From Latrodectus hesperus (Eukaryota > Arthropoda > Arachnida > Araneae > Theridiidae): DNA of 64,000 nucleotides. Position numbers and translations under genes: made by a program. Positions 63,275 through 64,000 of this stretch are shown here, in pieces. Location: assembly GCA_037975125.1 (NCBI GenBank), contig CM075855.1, positions 78,526,945 to 78,590,944 on the forward strand. The letters are read 5' to 3'. Under the pieces are notes generated by a model. It was given only the letters and a program-made list of their open reading frames with translations, was not told where the DNA came from and ran no database searches. Position 1 is the first letter of the stretch, and the number at the start of each line of letters is the position of its first letter.

Positions 63275-64000
63275 ATATTTTTTGCATCCTTTTAAAGTAA
63301 TAATTTGATATTTTTTCTGCGATAATGTTGCTACTCTGAATAACGTCTTTTATACTATTCTTTTTTTTTTTTTAATTTTCCATTTTATTTTAGTTTCGCA
63401 TTGCTTTTTAGCATTTCTGTGCTTTCTGTTTCATGCTTGTCTTGCACGATTTTCTTTTTTGTTGGTCTTTTAATTTTTATGTATTTAGAAGCCAATTTAA
63501 GTTGAACTTACTGAAGTTCCATTTTTTCCTGCTATAAAAAGTAATGAAAAGCAATAACAGAATGGTAAAGTAACATTCGTCGCAATAAATTCTGTCATAA
63601 AATATGTTTTATTTATCCTTGTTGCAAATTCTATTCCATGCTGGTCCATTTATCGATTCTGAAATTTAAAACTCGCTATATTTCCCTTTTCAACATCATC
63701 CCCGTTATTGAACCATTGTCTGTACAGAAACTGAGCCAAGGACAAAAAAAAAATTAATTGTTCTGCAAATTCTGGTTGGTATGCCAAATGAATCATCAAT
63801 TCGATACCTTGAAGTCTGTTTCGTCGTAGTCGGTATCGATGAACTGTTATTATTTTCCAAAGATGCACACTTATTCATCAAGGATATTAAGCAATATGTG
63901 ATAATTTCTAGAAGTTGACAGTAAGAATGTATGATGTATCCAACCATAAGCCACAATGTTGGTTTCGGTTTGGCTTATCTTTCTCCTTGTCACTTGGTGT
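63275..64000. other. Non-coding DNA at right edge
   Basis: No supported gene. Minus-strand frames 63650-63956 have no motif or splice signal that I can identify, though the base composition there is slightly higher in GC. Confidence 0.35.

Noticed and set aside
63650..63956. Minus-strand frames at the right edge
   Set aside because: No recognisable motif, and no splice sites or start context that distinguish them from chance.

Overview
The window is AT-rich eukaryotic DNA with one long multi-exon gene, a second smaller split gene, and many transposable elements in various states of decay. The organism is an arthropod. I infer a chelicerate, probably a spider, from the element mix (tRNA-derived SINEs, RNase H-bearing LINEs, Tc1, P/THAP and BEL/Pao elements) and from long TA-rich introns; no sequence here proves the species.

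Positions 1-7300 hold only repeats: a 646-bp inverted-repeat element, two copies of one SINE family in opposite orientation, the 3' end of a LINE behind a perfect palindrome, a fold-back element and a decayed Tc1-like transposon. Positions 7302-35658 carry a complete RAD18 gene on the + strand. I place 17 exons encoding 439 residues, with RING, UBZ4 zinc finger, SAP and RAD6-binding segments in the order known for this E3 ubiquitin ligase, and every exon junction is phase-compatible. Its introns contain an IS630/Tc1-type transposase remnant, a LINE reverse-transcriptase remnant, TA microsatellites and a strong hairpin.

Positions 35659-42780 are gene-poor. Positions 42789-45513 are a P-element-type (THAP) transposon with terminal inverted repeats and an 8-bp target duplication, itself split by a SINE. 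Positions 47477-61026 are a nest: a full-length RNase H-bearing LINE (11-bp target duplication) is split by a BEL/Pao LTR retrotransposon on the minus strand (two 370-bp LTRs with 3 differences, tRNA-Gly primer site). That in turn is split by a Tc1-family element at a TA site. All three have disrupted reading frames.

Positions 61768-63274 hold what looks like a short split gene for an acidic, repeat-containing protein that I do not recognise, next to another SINE. The only gene with a clear cellular job is RAD18, which acts with RAD6 to mono-ubiquitinate PCNA and start DNA-damage bypass. I see no operon-like or defence-like system here. The most unusual signals are the duplicated RAD18 mini-exons, the nested insertion with near-identical LTRs but a heavily broken body, and the acidic gene with motifs resembling SUMO-interacting sites.
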